A stretch of DNA of 7,745 nucleotides from Gemmatimonadota bacterium (GTDB lineage Bacteria; Orphanbacterota; Orphanbacteria; Orphanbacterales; Orphanbacteraceae). The notes under the pieces are model-generated. The model ran no database searches and had not been told where the DNA came from. It was given only the letters and a program-made list of their open reading frames with translations. Position 1 is the stretch's first letter. Each line of letters begins with the position of its first letter. The stretch is taken from assembly GCA_013002425.1 (NCBI GenBank), contig JABDJQ010000373.1, positions 1-7,745 on the forward strand, written 5' to 3'. The translations under genes and the position numbers were made by a program. Positions 1-6,192 of this stretch are shown one piece after another.

Positions 1-683
1 ACCGTATACATCGTGTGCTGGAGGAAGATATTCCCTTTGCCCGGAGACCCGCCGATCACCGGAAAGCGACGCTTCCCCGTCACGATGATCGAAGCCTGCG
101 TGCTCCTGTTGAACTGATTGTTATAGATCTTCGCTTCGGATCCGCGCGTGATGATCGCGTACTGCTGCGTATTCTCGAAGATGTTGTTCTGAATGGTCAT
201 CGGCGAATTGCGCAGGTTCACTCCGTCGAAACATCCCTGGAAATCGCAGTTCGTCCAGGTGCCTTCGCACGAATCGACCAGCGAAGCCGCCCCTCCCCAG
301 AACGAGCAGTTATCGACGGTGAGCTGAGCGCGTGTCAGGATCGTGGTGTAAACCGATCCCTCGTCCTGACGGTCGAACGTGAGATTCCGCAGGACCACCG
401 GCCGACGCATGGCGTCGATCCGCAGAACGGGCTCGATCTCGTTCAGTCCGATCAGAAACGTCGTTTCCCTGTCTTCTCCGATCAGAATCAGACCTCGTCC
501 GTCCCGCACGTCGAGTTGCACGGCGTGCCTGCCCGCGGAGAGAAGGATCGTATCGCCGTCCGCATACGTTTCGACTACTTCGGAGAGCGTTCCCGCCTCC
601 GGCACCGACCACGTCGTGGCCTGAGATGCGACCGCGCTCGTTATCAGAGCGGTGATCACCGCTATTACGCTGCTCCAACGCAA
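1..683 (-). CDS. Secreted parallel beta-helix (right-handed) repeat protein, C-terminus beyond window
   Basis: The gene reads leftward from a TTG at 683 and stays open to the window edge (227 codons seen). The start is chosen because AGGAGG (690-695) lies 6 nt upstream. It also gives a clean Sec signal peptide: MRWSSV followed by a hydrophobic stretch, with likely cleavage after AVA (residue 19) or SQA (residue 22). The mature part begins like many beta-helix proteins, with a segment about how something is spread over time or space (LSEVVETYADGDTILLSAG). It then shows short coils with recurring asparagine/aromatic turns: LRNLTF (98-103), VDNCSF (123-128), WTNCDF (143-148), IQNNIF (164-169), IYNNQF (186-191), and GGSPGKGNIF (211-220). 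Such coils form right-handed parallel beta-helices (NosD, pectate-lyase and DUF1565-like folds), often in surface or extracellular proteins. No catalytic residues can be assigned, so it could be a polysaccharide-active enzyme or a purely structural surface protein. It lies 73 nt downstream of the glycosyltransferase gene on the same strand, probably in one operon. Confidence 0.85.
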   Translation of the reverse strand, partial: MRWSSVIAVITALITSAVASQATTWSVPEAGTLSEVVETYADGDTILLSAGRHAVQLDVRDGRGLILIGEDRETTFLIGLNEIEPVLRIDAMRRPVVLRNLTFDRQDEGSVYTTILTRAQLTVDNCSFWGGAASLVDSCEGTWTNCDFQGCFDGVNLRNSPMTIQNNIFENTQQYAIITRGSEAKIYNNQFNRSTQASIIVTGKRRFPVIGGSPGKGNIFLQHTMYT

Positions 684-689
684 ACTGTG

Positions 690-695
690 CCTCCT
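690..695 (-). promoter_or_regulatory. Shine-Dalgarno AGGAGG deciding the TTG start at 683
   Basis: On the minus strand AGGAGG sits 6 nt before the TTG at 683-681. No ATG or GTG nearby in that frame would keep the signal peptide intact, so this site fixes the start of the beta-helix gene. Confidence 0.8.
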
Positions 696-756
696 GTATC
701 GTCCTGAAATGGCATCGTGGGTATTCCTGCACACTTATCGGCCGCCTGAAAGCCTA

Positions 757-2724
757 CTACATATCGTCGGCCGGTACGTAGCCGGATTCCGCTTCACTCC
801 GCAGCACCTCCCATCGCGGATCGCCGGGCCATCGCTTCCCTCCCTCGGCGATCAGGGGCGCGGCCTCGTCGCGGCGGCCTCGATCGAGCAGAAAGCGCGC
901 GAGCGCATGGGTGGTGTTCGGAACGTCCGGCGCAAGCCCGCGTCCGAGCCGCAGCTCCCGTTCCGCCTCGTCATGACGTTCGAGTCCGGCGAGCGCAAGC
1001 CCCAGATTCGTATGCACGCGGCCGTCCGTCACCCCGCTCGCGATGAAGGCCCTATAATCGGTCACCGCGTCTTCCAGGCGTCCTTCATTCTGCAGAAGCT
1101 GCGCGCGGTTCACCCGGAGCCCCGGATGCCGGGAATCCACGGCGATTCCCTGTTCGTACACGCGAAGCGCCTCTTCGTTCCGTCCGAGCGAAGAAAGCGT
1201 GAGCGCCAGATTGTTGTACGCCTCCGCGTTCGTTCGATCGAGGGTGATCGACTTCTCGAATGCCGCGGCCGCCTCCTCGCCCCGCCCGAGCGACCGGAGG
1301 GCGATCCCGAGATCGTGGTGCGCGTTCCGGGAATTCGGATCTTCGGCGATCGCGGCGCGAAACCGATCGGCCGCTTCTTCGTATCGCTCCTGCTGCAGCA
1401 GCGAGAGCCCCTCCCCCTCGAGGCCGTAAGCGAGATTGAGCGGTCCCACGACACCGAAATCGATATTGACGGCCGCGAACAGGGCCGCGATCCAGGCCAC
1501 ACTCACCAGTGCGCCCGCCTTCCTCTCACGCACTCTCCCGGCCAGTACGCGAAGGCCCTCTCCCGCGAAGAGGAGTACTGCGGGTAACAGAGGAATGCGA
1601 AACCGGGAGCAGACGAAGAACAGAATCAGCGTGAACGCGTACGCGGCGAAGTGGAACGACAGAAGGCGCGCGGTCCGATTGCGCCGTGCGCACCAGAAAC
1701 CGAACAGCGCGAGTGGAATCAGCATGCCGTACGTGACGGGCAACGATCGAAACACACGCGAATAGCGCCCCGAAAACGACAGGATGAGATTGTTCGAGAG
1801 CTCCTGCGCCGAGAATACGAGATACGTCTTTTTCGCGAGCAGGGCGGCGCCTTCCGCCGGGTTGTCGCGCAGAAAAGCGAGTCCGCGCGCGAACCAGTAG
1901 TCCGAGATCTCGCCGTACGTCATGCGGCGCCGCGCCTCGCGCTGGGGAATCATCTGCGTGTCTTCGTAGCCGCCCCACCAGTCCTTGCGAATCCCGGGCG
2001 CCGTCGCGCTCCAGCCGTCGGCGCCGACATGATTGCCGAGATAGAAGTTGATTCCTCCCTGCCACGAAATGAAGACGGCTTCGCCCCCCACGCGGGCGTT
2101 CCGAATCGTAACGGGAAGAATGACGAGCAGCGAAGCGAGCGCGACGAGGATGCCGGGCATGATCGCCGCGCGGACGCTTCGTCGTTCGAGCGCGATCCAG
2201 AGTACGATCAGCGGCGAAAACAGCAGCACGTTCGGCCGGGCAATGGCCGCCGCACCGAGTACCAGCCCGGCCAGAATCCACGGCGGTGCCCCCTGCGCCC
2301 GCTCGGCGCGGAGCAGCGCCCAGAGCAGCAGTACGTTCAGAAAGAACGCCACGGACGTGATCAGGAGCTCCCCTTCGAAGTACGTGAGGAGCGGATAGAG
2401 GACGCCGAGAACGACGGCCAGGATCGCCGTGGTCGCCCCGAAAAGGCGGCGCCCGATCGCGTGCAGGAGAAAGAGCGAAGCGATGCCGAGAATCGCCTGG
2501 GCTATCCGGGGCAGCGTATGATTGCCGCCGGATACCTTGTACAGCGCGGCCAGCCAGTAGGGATACAGCGGCGCTCGGAAGTACGGCTGTCCGTCGGTCA
2601 TCGGCGCGCCGGCCAGCAGGGACCTCGCCCACTGATCGTGGTATCCGGCGTCCATTACAGGGTGAGCGTAAATCGGGGATTCCCGCATGTCGGCGATGTG
2701 GACGAGCTTCAACGCGAACGCCAC
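757..2724 (-). CDS. GT39/ArnT-like membrane glycosyltransferase fused to C-terminal TPR domain
   Basis: This is a polytopic membrane protein of at least 655 residues. Numbering here is from the GTG at 2724. About ten hydrophobic segments occupy residues 1-420, for example near 71-90, 96-113, 118-138, 188-206, 329-346, 355-371 and 376-395. The first loop contains an acidic motif (MDAGYHDQWA, 24-33) in the place where GT-C enzymes of the PMT/ArnT type carry catalytic Asp. The GGINFYLGNH segment (223-232) and SRFRIPLLP (373-381) are recurrent in the GT39-like bacterial family. Members transfer sugars from polyprenyl-phosphate donors on the outer face of the inner membrane; the acceptor here cannot be read. 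Residues about 430-640 hold roughly six TPR units, such as the stretch ending AEDPNS, the AEAYNNLAL unit and the VHTNLGLAL unit, and probably mediate protein contacts. The GTG is the outermost conventional start but cuts into the first membrane helix and has no Shine-Dalgarno. A good site at 2769-2775 points to ATC at 2763 (13 more residues, 668 aa). Stop is TAG at 759-757. Confidence 0.88.
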   Translation of the reverse strand: MAFALKLVHIADMRESPIYAHPVMDAGYHDQWARSLLAGAPMTDGQPYFRAPLYPYWLAALYKVSGGNHTLPRIAQAILGIASLFLLHAIGRRLFGATTAILAVVLGVLYPLLTYFEGELLITSVAFFLNVLLLWALLRAERAQGAPPWILAGLVLGAAAIARPNVLLFSPLIVLWIALERRSVRAAIMPGILVALASLLVILPVTIRNARVGGEAVFISWQGGINFYLGNHVGADGWSATAPGIRKDWWGGYEDTQMIPQREARRRMTYGEISDYWFARGLAFLRDNPAEGAALLAKKTYLVFSAQELSNNLILSFSGRYSRVFRSLPVTYGMLIPLALFGFWCARRNRTARLLSFHFAAYAFTLILFFVCSRFRIPLLPAVLLFAGEGLRVLAGRVRERKAGALVSVAWIAALFAAVNIDFGVVGPLNLAYGLEGEGLSLLQQERYEEAADRFRAAIAEDPNSRNAHHDLGIALRSLGRGEEAAAAFEKSITLDRTNAEAYNNLALTLSSLGRNEEALRVYEQGIAVDSRHPGLRVNRAQLLQNEGRLEDAVTDYRAFIASGVTDGRVHTNLGLALAGLERHDEAERELRLGRGLAPDVPNTTHALARFLLDRGRRDEAAPLIAEGGKRWPGDPRWEVLRSEAESGYVPADDM

Positions 2725-2757
2725 GGCGAGAACCGCAATCAGGACGGTAAGTGAACG

Positions 2758-2775
2758 GATGATCGCTGCCTCCCT
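2758..2775 (-). promoter_or_regulatory. Strong ribosome-binding site followed by ATC-ATC instead of a normal start codon
   Basis: On the minus strand AGGGAGG (2775-2769) is followed after 5 nt by ATC ATC CGT, in frame with the glycosyltransferase 13 codons ahead of the GTG at 2724. Reading from here gives I-I-R-S-L-T-V-L-I-A-V-L-A, a basic residue followed by an uninterrupted membrane helix. An upstream in-frame TAG lies near 2820, and there is no in-frame ATG, GTG or TTG between it and 2724. Initiation at ATC is therefore proposed but not proven. A base change or consensus error from ATG is the alternative. Confidence 0.5.
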
Positions 2776-3152
2776 CGAAAAAAGCGTCCGCAGTCTACCA
2801 ATGCCCCTCGGAAACCACTAGAGGAATTGTCTGTTCCTTCCAGAAACCGTCATCTTTCATCACGATCCAATCAATTGTCCTTTATCGGGTTACGACCTTT
2901 TCTGATTGACCCCGGCGGCCGATAAGAGGTAGCGTGAACGATGCAGGCGGGTTCCGGCGGCCACCGCGTTCCGCGGCGAAAACCGGTCCGTTATCACCCG
3001 GTTCGCCCAGTTTCCGGCCGCTCCTGGTGTGACACCCCGTAAACCATTGCTCTGGTGTTATTTACGATACCCACCTGCTTCAAAAAGCTCGAGAGACCCT
3101 ATGGGTGGCTCCCGGCCAAGCAAAAAACCTGAACAGACTTACGGGTTTTCTG

Positions 3153-3182
3153 TTGACCTGGTATCCACCCCGGTGGTACTCT
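3153..3182 (+). promoter_or_regulatory. Candidate sigma70-like promoter of the Cys-rich secreted protein gene
   Basis: TTGACC (3153-3158) matches the -35 consensus in five of six bases. It is followed after 18 bp by TACTCT (3177-3182), a weak -10 that keeps the T-A-n-n-n-T core. The spacer contains CCAC-CCCG-GTGG (3165-3176), a short palindrome that could be an operator or chance. Transcription would begin near 3189, giving a leader of about 145 nt. Confidence 0.4.
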
Positions 3183-3188
3183 CCTCTA

Positions 3189-3334
3189 CGAGGGATAGAG
3201 AGGAACCTATTCCTCACTAAGTGGCTTCCCTAACAGTTGGCTTTCTCAAAGGACCCAAACCGAGAAAGTCGACAAGGAGCATTCCCTTTCAGTATGGAAC
3301 GCTGATCGGGATATTCTAAGGAGGTTCCAAACTC
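3189..3334 (+). promoter_or_regulatory. Structured 5' leader of the secreted-protein gene
   Basis: Two inverted repeats are visible. GAGGAA (3200-3205) pairs perfectly with TTCCTC (3210-3215) across a CCTA tetraloop, close to the predicted transcript 5' end. CTTTCTC (3241-3247) pairs with GAGAAAG (3262-3268) across 14 nt. A 5'-terminal hairpin is a known way to stabilise abundant mRNAs. I do not recognise a known riboswitch consensus; in particular the conserved bases of the c-di-GMP-I class are not present. No upstream-peptide gene is convincing. Confidence 0.35.
3317..3325 (+). promoter_or_regulatory. Near-complete Shine-Dalgarno TAAGGAGGT
   Basis: TAAGGAGGT, complementary to nine bases of the usual 16S rRNA 3' tail, precedes the ATG at 3335 by 9 nt. 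It is the strongest ribosome-binding site in the window, in keeping with high expression of the gene it serves. Confidence 0.85.
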
Positions 3335-4057
3335 ATGAAGAAGCTGCTTTTAGTTTCTTTGCTCTCGCTCGCCATCGCCGCAGTTGCCATGGCCGACGTC
3401 CCGAATCGCCCGTATCAGGCGGATCAGGAAACGGCTCAGCTGGCTGCCGGTGGTGGTAGCAACGCTTGTACGATCGTTTACTACAACTTCTGCTCCGGTT
3501 GGATCTGGCTCTACAGCGGATTCGCTCAGGGTGATGAAGCTGCCGTAGTCTACGATCTCGCCGCTGACTGCTCGGGCGGTCCGTGCTGCCATACCGGTGG
3601 ATTCTGGTACTGGCGCTACACGACCCCGGGTTACGGCTTCACCGTGTCGTACGACCTCTATGATGTCGACTGCAACACGTACTGCCGTGTCGGTGCCTCG
3701 CTTGGCTCGCTTGCTGGCCAGGATCCGGTCGAACGCTGGAACTTCGTTCCGGGCCTCGGCTGTGCCACCAGCGACTGCGTCGCCGTTGTTGCTACGTTTG
3801 ACAAGGGTACCCTTCCGTACATCGCGACCGACAACAATGAGTCGAACGCGGTTGGCGGACCGGCTTGTGCCGGCGTTGGCGTTGGTCTCGGTAGCTCCGT
3901 ATTCTACGGAAACCCGGGCGCCACGGCCTACTGCCCGCCGCAGGCGTTTGCGGATGCTCTCGGCCCGGTAGACATCGCTGCCGTCGCGTTCTTCGACTGC
4001 CAGAAGACCGCTACGGAAGATGCTTCCTGGTCGGACGTCAAAGGCCTCTTCCGCTAG
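3335..4057 (+). CDS. Secreted Cys/Trp-rich protein of unknown function, probably highly expressed
   Basis: The product is 240 residues with an orthodox Sec signal peptide (MKKLLLVSLLSLAIAAVAMA, cleavage before Asp21). I do not recognise a named domain. The mature 220 residues contain twelve cysteines (45, 53, 79, 84, 85, 113, 117, 143, 148, 178, 200, 222), an even number compatible with six disulfides. They also carry aromatic clusters, notably YYNFCSGWIWLYSG (49-62) and GFWYWRY (89-95), and many glycines. The style is that of an exported all-beta, disulfide-stabilised protein, and similar 'YYN.CSGW.W..SG' proteins come to mind from Eisenbacteria-like genomes; this is memory, not a search result. 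Codon choice differs from neighbours: GGT, GCT and GTT are common, alongside TTC, TAC and AAC, as in strongly expressed genes. It forms its own unit, with a promoter and long leader upstream and an efficient terminator 34 nt after the stop. A surface-layer, appendage or abundant extracellular role is inference only. Confidence 0.9.
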   Translation: MKKLLLVSLLSLAIAAVAMADVPNRPYQADQETAQLAAGGGSNACTIVYYNFCSGWIWLYSGFAQGDEAAVVYDLAADCSGGPCCHTGGFWYWRYTTPGYGFTVSYDLYDVDCNTYCRVGASLGSLAGQDPVERWNFVPGLGCATSDCVAVVATFDKGTLPYIATDNNESNAVGGPACAGVGVGLGSSVFYGNPGATAYCPPQAFADALGPVDIAAVAFFDCQKTATEDASWSDVKGLFR

Positions 4058-4091
4058 GAAGGTCTTTGTCAGTTCAATCAAGAGCTGATTG

Positions 4092-4126
4092 CCCCGGCTG
4101 GGTTCGCCCAGCCGGGGTTTCTCTTT
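4092..4126 (+). terminator. Rho-independent terminator after the secreted-protein gene
   Basis: A perfect 11-bp GC-rich stem (CCCCGGCTGGG at 4092-4102 with CCCAGCCGGGG at 4107-4117) closes on a TTCG tetraloop, an exceptionally stable loop. It is followed by the pyrimidine-rich tail TTTCTCTTT. It insulates the next gene from the secreted-protein transcript, so the downstream operon needs its own promoter. Confidence 0.92.
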
Positions 4127-4205
4127 GTCCGCGAAGATGCGGCCCGGCCCGCTTTCGCTCTTCCCCCCTGCTTGTATCTCGCAGGATTAAACTCCCCTCA
4201 TCGAG

Positions 4206-4218
4206 TACAATACGCCGC
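4206..4218 (+). promoter_or_regulatory. Candidate -10 box giving a leaderless transcript for the sulfatase-fold gene
   Basis: TACAAT (4206-4211) matches TATAAT in five of six bases and ends 7 nt before the A of the ATG at 4219, so a start of transcription at or beside the ATG is expected. No good -35 is seen 16-18 bp upstream, and no Shine-Dalgarno lies before the ATG. The terminator at 4092-4126 makes a promoter between 4127 and 4219 necessary. Confidence 0.4.
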
Positions 4219-6159
4219 ATGCACGACTCGTATCGCCATGCAACGAACCGGCGCCTGGTTCCCGCGCTGTTCGCCTTGCTCGCTCTGGCCTGCGGCAAGC
4301 CGAATCCTGACGGGCCCCATCTGCTGATTCTCACGATCGACACTCTCAGACAGGATGCGCTCGGGGCTTTCGGCTCGCACACGGCGCGCACGCCGCATCT
4401 GGACCGGCTCGCGGCGGAAGGCTCGACTCTGGCGAACGCGCAGACGGCGGCCCCCACGACGCTCCCTTCGCACGCGACGATGTTCACCGGCTACTATCCG
4501 GCAACCCACGGCGCGCGCCACAACGGCCGGCCTCTCGCGCAGTCGCACGTCACGCTGGCGGAGCTCCTGCGGGAGCGAGGCTACGACACGGCCGCGTTCG
4601 TGGCTTCGATGGTCCTGCATCGGTCGTACGGCCTGGATCAGGGTTTCGACGAGTACGACGACGCCTGGTCGGGAACCGGCTCGGCGACCGTCGGCCTGCA
4701 CGGGCAGCTCGAGCGCCGGGCGAGCGCTGTAACGGAATCGTTCGCATCGTGGTATTCGGCGCGCGGAAACCGGGACGACGCCTGGTTCGCATGGGTTCAC
4801 TATTACGATCCGCACGCGCCCTACGAGCCGGTTACACCGTTCGCGGGCTCCGAAAAGAGCGCCTATGCAGCCGAGGTTTCGGATTGCGACCGCTCGTTCG
4901 GCTCCATCCGCGCCATGCTCGAAAGATCGGGCGACTGGGAGAACACGATCGTCATCGTGCTGTCCGACCACGGCGAGGGCCTCGGGGAGCACAGCGAGAG
5001 CGAGCACGGCCTCCACGTCTACGAGACCACGATCGCGATACCGTGGATCGTGAAAGTCCCCGCCGCCATCGGCCCCGCTGAGACCATCGTCCCCTGGCCC
5101 GTCGAAACGGTGGACCTCGTTCCCACGGTTTTGCAGTGGCTGGCGCCGCGGCACGAACAGAATTTCGCCGGGCGGTCGTTCCGGTCGCTGCTCGCGGGGG
5201 AAGCGGGAGACGACGAGCGCCCGCTTTACGCGGAGTCGTACTACGGCGCCTACGGATATGACTGGGCCCCTCTGCACGCTCTCCGAATCGGCGACTGGAA
5301 GCTCGTTTCCGGCGTCTACGACGAACTCTTCTCGTTGCAGGACTCGCCGCCCGAAACGCTCGATCGGGCCGGAACGGACGCGGCCGAGCGGAATCGACTC
5401 GCACGTCGTCTCGACGTGGTGCGACGCACCTGGAAGGAAACAGCACCGGATCAGGGTACGGACTCCCCCTCGCTCGATGCCGCGCAGCGGTCGGCGCTGG
5501 AGGCGCTCGGGTACGTGACGGCGAAGAGTTCGGGAAACCGGGAAACGAGGCCGGATACACGCGCCGTCTATCCGGCCCACGAGCTGATCATGGCGGGACG
5601 CGCGCATTTCCTGGCCGGCGATCTCGGCAGCGCCGCGAGCAAGTTCCAGCGGGCTCTCTCGATCGACCCCGACAATGTCGACGCGCTCGTAAGGCTGGCC
5701 GACTGCTATCGACTGCAGGGCGAGCCCGCCCGCGAGGAATCGGTCACCGTACGCATTCTGGAACTCGATCCCGCTCACGCCGCCTCCTGGTCCAACCTCG
5801 GCCTGCTCGTTGAAAAGAAGCTGGATCTGGACCGCGCGTACGAGTGTTATGAGAATGCCATTGCAGCGGACTCGAATTTCTTTCATGCTTACGCGAACCG
5901 CGCGAACCTTCGGATCGTGAAGAAGGATCTCGCCGGGGCCGAAGCAGACTACCGCGCGGCGCTTGCATTGAACGATGCGTATGCGGAAGCCCACCTCGGG
6001 CTGGCGCGGGTCGCGCACGCGCGCGGCGACTGGGCCGAGGTCGTGCGGGAACTCCGCGTCACGATCCGGCTGAACCCGGAAGACCGACGCGCCGTCGACT
6101 GGCTTCGCGCCATCGAGGAAGCGCACGCGCGCGGCGAAATCGACATCACGGGCGCCTAG
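4219..6159 (+). CDS. Sulfatase/alkaline-phosphatase-superfamily lipoprotein with C-terminal TPR repeats
   Basis: The protein has 646 residues. The ATG at 4219 is chosen because it yields an export signal ending in LLALAC-G (Cys25), a probable though imperfect lipobox. The frame extends upstream to 4066, but that would read through the terminator into an unrelated basic segment. The catalytic domain spans about 35-430. It has the opening metal-binding strand (ILTIDTLRQDALG, Asp41), the nucleophile motif in TTLPSHATMFTG, and the distal metal site LSDHGEGLGEH (Asp250, His251) with EHGLH following. The usual sulfatase C/S-x-P-S/A-R signature reads T-L-P-S-H here (Thr81), so a formylglycine sulfatase is unlikely. 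A Thr nucleophile is known in related phosphotransferases and phosphatases of this superfamily. Residues about 452-634 hold five or so TPRs (LSIDPDN, LELDPAH, SWSNLGL, AIAADSN, IRLNPED). It probably acts in the periplasm or at a membrane surface. The substrate cannot be read. A lytic transglycosylase gene follows after 33 nt, probably in the same operon. Confidence 0.9.
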   Translation: MHDSYRHATNRRLVPALFALLALACGKPNPDGPHLLILTIDTLRQDALGAFGSHTARTPHLDRLAAEGSTLANAQTAAPTTLPSHATMFTGYYPATHGARHNGRPLAQSHVTLAELLRERGYDTAAFVASMVLHRSYGLDQGFDEYDDAWSGTGSATVGLHGQLERRASAVTESFASWYSARGNRDDAWFAWVHYYDPHAPYEPVTPFAGSEKSAYAAEVSDCDRSFGSIRAMLERSGDWENTIVIVLSDHGEGLGEHSESEHGLHVYETTIAIPWIVKVPAAIGPAETIVPWPVETVDLVPTVLQWLAPRHEQNFAGRSFRSLLAGEAGDDERPLYAESYYGAYGYDWAPLHALRIGDWKLVSGVYDELFSLQDSPPETLDRAGTDAAERNRLARRLDVVRRTWKETAPDQGTDSPSLDAAQRSALEALGYVTAKSSGNRETRPDTRAVYPAHELIMAGRAHFLAGDLGSAASKFQRALSIDPDNVDALVRLADCYRLQGEPAREESVTVRILELDPAHAASWSNLGLLVEKKLDLDRAYECYENAIAADSNFFHAYANRANLRIVKKDLAGAEADYRAALALNDAYAEAHLGLARVAHARGDWAEVVRELRVTIRLNPEDRRAVDWLRAIEEAHARGEIDITGA

Positions 6160-6182
6160 CGCTCTTCATCGAACCGACCGAC

Positions 6183-6188
6183 AAGAGG
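6183..6188 (+). promoter_or_regulatory. Ribosome-binding site of the lytic transglycosylase gene
   Basis: AAGAGG lies 4 nt before the ATG at 6193. The short spacing still fits, and this ATG gives a complete export signal, which fixes the start. Confidence 0.65.
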
Positions 6189-6192
6189 TAAC

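Larger units (their letters stand above)
2764..3334. other. Divergent intergenic region with inverted repeats, no convincing gene
   Basis: About 570 bases separate the divergently transcribed glycosyltransferase and secreted-protein genes. The part next to the glycosyltransferase (2776-2940) is AT-richer than its surroundings, but I could not assign a convincing minus-strand promoter. Around 3026-3066 there is a palindrome GGTGT-G-ACACC and a nested inverted repeat (CGTAAA at 3038-3043 with TTTACG at 3061-3066, CCA at 3044-3046 with TGG at 3053-3055). AAAACC at 3124-3129 can pair with GGTTTT at 3144-3149 just before a promoter-like sequence at 3153-3182. The remainder (about 3189-3334) looks like the leader of the downstream gene. 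The only sizeable plus-strand open frame (3029-3220) has low-complexity, gene-unlike content and no ribosome-binding site. Confidence 0.7.

Noticed and set aside
15..732. Open frames on both strands at the left edge (plus 15-707, minus 310-732)
   Set aside because: Both are Arg-rich shadows. The minus-strand frame starting with TTG at 683 gives a signal peptide and beta-helix coils.
1651..2754. Plus-strand open frame of 367 codons opposite the glycosyltransferase gene
   Set aside because: Charged, low-complexity translation without motifs. The minus strand gives membrane helices and TPRs continuously.
3124..3149. Possible terminator AAAACC/GGTTTT upstream of the candidate promoter
   Set aside because: The stem is only six weak pairs with a 14-nt loop and there is no gene immediately upstream on the plus strand. 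It was kept only as a note in the intergenic entry.
3029..3220. 63-codon plus-strand frame in the intergenic region
   Set aside because: No ribosome-binding site and no protein-like composition. It overlaps the inverted repeats and the candidate promoter.
3160..3334. Known riboswitch (c-di-GMP-I/GEMM was considered because of the unusual leader)
   Set aside because: The conserved core and tetraloop-receptor bases of that class are not present, and no other class matches by eye.
3350..4081. Minus-strand open frame opposite the secreted-protein gene
   Set aside because: It would begin inside the terminator region. The plus strand has a signal peptide, a strong Shine-Dalgarno and a terminator.
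4066..4218. N-terminal extension of the sulfatase-fold gene to a start at 4066
   Set aside because: It would run through the terminator hairpin and place about 50 Arg/Pro/Ser-rich residues before a complete lipoprotein signal.
4198..6126. Long minus-strand open frame (642 codons) opposite the sulfatase-fold gene
   Set aside because: It is a by-product of GC-rich codon bias. The product is Arg/Val-rich with no domain, and the opposite strand has clear motifs over the whole length.
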